64,000 bases of DNA from Oehlia diaphana (lineage: Eukaryota > Glomeromycota > Glomeromycetes > Glomerales > Glomeraceae): assembly GCA_003833135.1 (NCBI GenBank), contig QZLH01000192.1, positions 30,575 to 94,574 on the forward strand, written 5' to 3'. The position numbers and the translations under genes are program-made. Shown one piece after another: positions 59,851-64,000 of the stretch. Numbering within the stretch: position 1 is the stretch's first letter; every line of letters starts with the position of its first letter. Below the pieces are notes generated by a model, which searched no databases, had not been told where the DNA came from, and saw nothing but the letters and a program-made list of their open reading frames with translations.

Positions 59851-60151
59851 TTTTATGTGTATATACGTTCTCAAATATAAATTTTGTGTTCGATATCAAT
59901 GAAAAACATATCTGACTTATAATAAAAAAGCTTGCCTCTTTGATAACATCATAAATTTTGTTTGCTTTCTAGCATTTTTTCTCAAGCTTTTATTTTTATA
60001 ACTTTAGATTCTAATTCATTAAAAAACTCGCTCATAAAAATTTAATCTAATACAACTTTGTATACATTTTTGCAGTATAACAATAAAAATCTAATAAACA
60101 CTCCGAAAAAAAGAAAGTGAATGATTAACTTAGGAAAAAGTTAGTTAATCA
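59851..60151. other. AT-rich intergenic stretch
   Basis: A GTGTGTGTGTTTT dinucleotide run at 59841-59853, then AT-rich DNA forming the shared 3' flank of the convergent genes ending at 59666 and 60152. No gene. Confidence 0.5.
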
Positions 60152-60737
60152 CTAAATAACAAAAAACGAATCATCCTGCGCATAATCGCTCTTGCGCACT
60201 GCCACATTAGTAAGAATCCAAGCGGTACCGATTGGCTCCTGTTGAGGTTGAGCGTTGCGGTCGAAGAATGCATTGGGGTAAAGCGTGCGAATGTTTCCGC
60301 GCACGGTGTAGAGTTCAGCCAAATTTGGGAAGTGGAAAATACTGAGCGAACCTTCATCTCTGCGTCTATTATTTTGGAGATTATTTGTCGCAAATGCAAG
60401 CATCACCGCTTGATAAGCCGCATACGTATGTTGATTAATCCAATTTTGATTTGCTACGATCATAAGAACGGGATCAAAGTCGTCCACTTTATTAAGTTGT
60501 TTTTCGTACTTCTCAATGACTTTGTTGGAAGCTTGCGGGAAAATATTCTCAAGAGCCTCTCTTGTAGATACGAACATTCTAGAAATAATGTGAAAAAAGG
60601 TTAACTACAATAGCTTGGATAAAATTACGCATTACTTACTCGTTTATGTTATCATCATTCATGGGTATTTGTTTGTTTCCTTTGTCGTTTACTGCGTTTC
60701 CTGGTTGTGATAAATTACTGATTAGATTATCAGTCAT
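60152..60737 (-). CDS. Small two-exon protein, unknown function
   Basis: Exon 1 is 60737-60640 and exon 2 60578-60152, with a GTAAGT donor and a TTTCTAG acceptor. Joined, they give 174 residues. Exon 1 encodes a polar, disordered start (MTDNLISNLSQPGNAVN), and exon 2 a compact domain with NKVIEKYEKQL, VLMIVANQNWINQHTYAAYQ, RDEGSLSIFHFPNLAELY and a C-terminal WILTNVAVRK. A start at 60577 alone is possible but less likely, because the upstream exon is open and joins in phase. There is no signal peptide or membrane span. I know of no named family; composition is that of a folded soluble protein. Confidence 0.78.
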
Positions 60738-61302
60738 ATAACACGTGAAATCTAATTTTTGATATACCTCTCAACAACAACCAAATAGCACCAAATATAT
60801 TTAGCAATAATAAAAGCAACAAAGACGAATGGTAGAGCCTAAAGAATATGAATTAGTGCAATGAACGACAATTTAGAGAAAGTGATAGAGTTTAAAAAAG
60901 TTGGCAAAATGAGGAGACAGACCAGCCAACCGAATAAAGAACACATTGGAAGGATCGCGACATAGTCAACCAGGTGAACCGTTCGATAGGCGATAAAAGT
61001 GATATGAATGAAACAATTTTCCGGATAACTCCTTGTAAAATCATAGTTTTGGAAAATTAAGAGCTATAGTATTTTGAGAATGGAGTTAATCTTAAGAGTG
61101 AGAATCTGGAAAGAAATCATCATAACAATCAAAAGAATCATCTAGGGGTATTTAACTCCTACTTAATAATGCGGTCACATGAAAAATGATATGTATTGTT
61201 TAAAAATTACGAATTATATGATTTTATGGTGATTTTTAACGGGATTGGTTGATTTTACTAATCAATGATTTATTATCAGCCGTGTGGACCTGATTTATGA
61301 TA
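60738..61302. other. Spacer, no gene seen
   Basis: Mixed-composition DNA upstream of the small gene on the minus strand. No supported coding region or repeat. Confidence 0.4.
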
Positions 61303-61425
61303 CTAAAGATGTTCTAAAGCCTCTTCGGCTATAAGAAGTATGATGGGACCGTTAAAAATACGCAAGGCATTATTAGCATCACGGAACATCAGAGTAGGCG
61401 AGTAATATAAATTCTCAACAGGGAT
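61303..61425 (-). CDS. Possible last exon of an unrecognised gene
   Basis: After a TTAG acceptor-like site at 61426, the minus strand is open for 40 codons: IPVENLYYSPTLMFRDANNA, then LRIFNGPIILLIAEEALEHL and a TAG stop. Composition and hydrophobic pattern look coding in an otherwise AT-rich stretch. I could not find a convincing upstream exon between 61430 and 61800, so it may be an orphan or relic exon. Confidence 0.35.
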   Translation of the reverse strand: MPVENLYYSPTLMFRDANNALRIFNGPIILLIAEEALEHL

Positions 61426-61801
61426 CTAATTTATTTCTGACACTGCATGTCACGTATAAGTATAACTGACGACCATTTATTTATCCAGATGGGGAGTTGG
61501 GGACGGATCATGGAGTTAATGTTGGGTAATTGTGTTAGTATAGTTTAGAAAAGTGAAAGCTGGTGTGGTCCACATGCATTAATATTGGTATAGAGACATC
61601 ATTTTTGCTTTGTAAAGCAAACCTACGTAGAATTAATAATTTGTTTGGTTGCCCACATTAGGCTCGTTATTTTTAACATGTATATGATGTGGCGTGTGTG
61701 TCTGAGAAATTTCTATTCGATTTTTCATGTAATTCCGGATGAATAAAATTATAGTTGAAAAAAAAAAATAGTGGATCGCAAAAGCATTTAAAGTTTTGAC
61801 T

Positions 61802-63036
61802 TTATTCAATGAGACCCAACTCTCGAAGATGATTTGGAATTACTATGTAAGGATCCTCGTAATACCAAACATATCTTAAAACAATCGAATTCTCTTTGCA
61901 TAATTCTTTCTTGAGTTGATCACGCATCAACTGTTTCTCAAAGTCTTCCGTATTTTTGTGGAAATATATTATATGTTGCTCATGTTGTTTGCCTTGTACT
62001 TCTATAGCAAATCCATACTGCGGATAGTAGATATCGAGTTCTAGTCCTCGAGGATGTTCAGGTATTTTCAAGAAATCTGGTCGGCGGATGCTAGAAGGTG
62101 GGTCAAGAATGCTAGTTATGACTTCCCGACATAGATTTTCTTGCTTATTTAAGCAAAATGGGCACCATGTTTTGGCATGCTTTATACCATTAAAACTGGC
62201 GAACCATTTATGACCTTTGTCACACATCCATTGCATTGGAACACAGAGATTTATATATTCCGTAGAAAGGCACATTCCATCTCTACTGTAAGCGATTTCT
62301 TTGGCTTCTGTAAGACCACAAGGAAAATTACCAGCACATTGTGAACACCATCTTCTCATATTTTTTATTCGATAAAGGGTTGTAGACCATTCATGACCTT
62401 TGCCACATCTCCAAAGAATTGGGGTATCTGTATTAGCATACTCTGTAGAAAGGCACTTACCACCTTGTTCTCGTGCAATACTGTTCGCTATATCAATATT
62501 GAATCGTCGTTGATTATATTTTCAATGCTGTGTATCATGCCTTTGGATTGGGTACATTCTTGTTCTAGTGTAATATGTTCTTGTACTGAGATAATCTTTT
62601 GGTTTGGTATAACACGTTTTCTACCTGGTGTACTACATCTTCGACACCAAGTTCCCTTAAGAATATCCTTTGCTGAAGCCTTCCACTTATGGCCTTCTTT
62701 ACACTGCCATTCAAGAGAATCACGTTTATTAACATACTCAGTTGCAAGGCAAAGACCTCCTTTCTTTTCTGCGGACTTCATCATATCTTCAATCGTTCGT
62801 GTACGACGATTTTCAACTGCACACCACGGGCACCATGTTTTGCTATTCTTTACACAATTAAGGTTTGCAGACCATACATGATCTTTAGCACATTTCCAAA
62901 GCATTGGAGCCTTGTTATTGACATATTCTTCGGAAAGACATTCACCTTCTCTATTACGCGCAATTTCCTTAGCAATATCTAAAGTTAATTTTGCCATTAA
63001 CATTTTATGCCATTTTTTCAAAAAGTTGGCAGGCAT
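61802..63036 (-). CDS. Treble-clef repeat protein with PD-(D/E)XK nuclease domain
   Basis: Four zinc-ribbon/treble-clef repeats precede a nuclease domain. Each repeat has the pattern CL(S/A)xEY(V/A/I)N ... WxC..GHxW ... WCxxC, as in WKCAKDHVW with WCPWC, WQCKEGHKW with WCRRC, WRCGKGHEW with WCSQC, and WMCDKGHKW with WCPFC. The C-terminal domain reads GLELDIYYPQYGFAIEVQG, then KQH: the D and E-x-Q spacing of a VSR-like PD-(D/E)XK endonuclease. The open frames 63036-62488 and 62359-61802 link through an intron at about 62624-62488 (GTAGAA to ATATAG), giving 365 residues; the first frame's stop lies within it. A frameshift is the alternative, since repeat-like text (RRFNIDIA) begins a little upstream of the acceptor. 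Such repeat-plus-nuclease proteins are known mainly from phages, bacteria and giant viruses, so transfer is possible. Likely binds and cuts DNA; target unknown. Confidence 0.8.
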
Positions 63037-63039
63037 ATT

Positions 63040-63150
63040 TCATGCTTTATTCCTCCCTTGAAACACCCGCTATCCGTTTATTTTTTATTTTATTTTTCAT
63101 AGCAATCAGTTCCTTTATCATATATTACTTTATAAGAATAAAATCTATTT
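63040..63150. repeat. Segment duplicated at 59735-59850
   Basis: Partner of the segment downstream of the HTH-like gene; here it lies just upstream of the treble-clef nuclease gene start. Same orientation on the plus strand, so relative to the adjacent gene the two copies are on opposite sides. Confidence 0.65.
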
Positions 63151-63339
63151 CTTTATCATTTAAACGTATGTGCGTGTTTTTGAGTGAAAGATGTGAAAAG
63201 TTGTAAAGATAAATGTTTTATTAATACAGACTGACCGAAGGAAGGATAAATACAAATCGGGATATTACACCCGTGATACATGCGAAAATAAATACAGTGG
63301 TTCGGGTTATTACCCGCGATACATGATATCTACACTAAC

Positions 63340-63885
63340 TTACTCGTTTCGCTTCTCCGCGATTTTGCTCAATGACTTTGACCTTTTTATTTCCCTCTCT
63401 TTATTTAAGTTAACAGCCAAATCCGCCTTTTGTGACTCTTCCAACAACCAGATAATATGACCAAGGATCTTTTCCGCCATGTCCTTCATACTCGCATCTT
63501 CGTACACAACAAATAGAGGTTTTGACAACTTGAACAACGGTTTCCCTTCAGCATCTTGCGTGCATTCCATGAAGTACCATTTCTCCACATCTGTTACGAT
63601 TCCCCATACTTTATCAAACCCATGTTCATCATCCATTTCATTTGCTTTGCGCTTACGACCTAGTGACGATTCCAACTGTACAGTGGCTTGTGCAAATCCC
63701 TGCTTAAAAAGGACCCTGGAATACACTATTAAGAACCATGTCGTACACTTTTGAAAAGTTTCATCGTACTGTGGTACAAATTTCCTTTTTAGGCGATCAC
63801 GTGTAGCTACTTTTGTCGTACACTTATAGTCAGATATATAAAAATGCCAAACTATTATTAGTTCAGCATCTTTTATATTATATAA
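63340..63885 (-). CDS. 3' part of a gene, Rhizophagus-type expanded family
   Basis: The minus strand is open from about 63885 to the stop at 63340. The downstream half is convincing: ATVQLESSLGRKRKANEMDD, a FDKVWGIVTDVEKWYF segment, KPLFKLSKPLFVVYED and ILGHIIWLLEESQKADL, followed by a basic tail. In my memory, a 'GIVTDxEKWYFxEC ... LGHIxWLLEE' ending is typical of the C-terminus of a large protein family in Rhizophagus, some members annotated as Crinkler-like, where it follows a longer N-terminal part. The upstream half (63885-63730) is open but less certain, with two copies of a short TCGTACACTT motif. No start codon is clear (a GTG at 63726 is not meaningful), so the 5' exons are missing, truncated or lie beyond the window edge. 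Confidence 0.6.
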   Translation of the reverse strand, partial: LYNIKDAELIIVWHFYISDYKCTTKVATRDRLKRKFVPQYDETFQKCTTWFLIVYSRVLFKQGFAQATVQLESSLGRKRKANEMDDEHGFDKVWGIVTDVEKWYFMECTQDAEGKPLFKLSKPLFVVYEDASMKDMAEKILGHIIWLLEESQKADLAVNLNKEREIKRSKSLSKIAEKRNE

Positions 63886-64000
63886 TAAATAAGAAAAAAT
63901 ATTATTTAATTACATATATATAAAATTTGATAGTTAATATAATGATAATTATAAGTATATTTGGAATTTTATTTAATTATCTTGGATGTACATTTTAGCT

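Noticed and set aside
62393..62982. Long plus-strand frames over the treble-clef gene
   Set aside because: Antisense shadows of the strongly patterned Cys/Trp codons of the minus-strand gene.
1..64000. tRNA genes
   Set aside because: I scanned for a GTTCGAATC-type T arm with a matching acceptor stem and found no convincing case; a tRNAscan-SE run would be decisive.

Overview
This is an AT-rich, intron-rich eukaryotic nuclear sequence, most likely from an arbuscular mycorrhizal (Glomeromycotina) fungus of the Rhizophagus type. The reasons are a lone 5S rRNA gene, a tandem expansion of fungal Argonaute genes, an HSPA12-like HSP70 gene with many small exons, a P-loop NTPase with a nuclease-like tail, relics resembling SAM/Crinkler-type families, and very AT-rich repeat-filled spacers. 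The organism call is inference; no database was searched.

1-21 kb: a 5S rRNA gene, then seven head-to-tail Argonaute units, all on the minus strand. The first two and the last are decayed. The middle four are open, each with four exons (intron phases 1, 0, 1), encoding about 826-833 residues with N, PAZ, MID and PIWI regions. A conserved block containing a TATA-like string lies upstream of each. The four keep the guide 5'-phosphate pocket, yet each has lost at least one of the four PIWI catalytic residues, a different set in each.

21-41 kb: a proline/asparagine-rich single-pass membrane protein gene (22.9-24.4 kb), several broken genes (26.3-31.6 kb), a long AT-rich desert, a five-exon small membrane protein gene (36.8-38.1 kb), and a four-exon P-loop NTPase with a C-terminal nuclease-like region (38.7-41.3 kb, minus).

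41-53 kb: a repeat block. It holds a satellite of about 110 bp, a foldback element, a purine-only tract, and a nested transposon stack. A Tc1/mariner-like element flanked by TA is split inside its transposase by a 3.6-kb inverted-repeat element, which itself carries satellite repeats and two hAT-like non-autonomous elements with 8-bp target duplications.

53-64 kb: a coiled-coil protein gene, an eleven-exon HSP70-like gene with a 5-nt microexon and an intron that is itself a small inverted-repeat transposon with a perfect 8-bp target duplication (an introner-type insertion), a palindromic MITE, a membrane/HTH-like gene, a small two-exon gene, a treble-clef repeat plus PD-(D/E)XK nuclease gene, and the 3' end of a gene running towards the right edge.

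Exon structures were assembled by hand from splice signals and reading-frame continuity. Lengths and phases close correctly for the main genes, but no transcript data were available.
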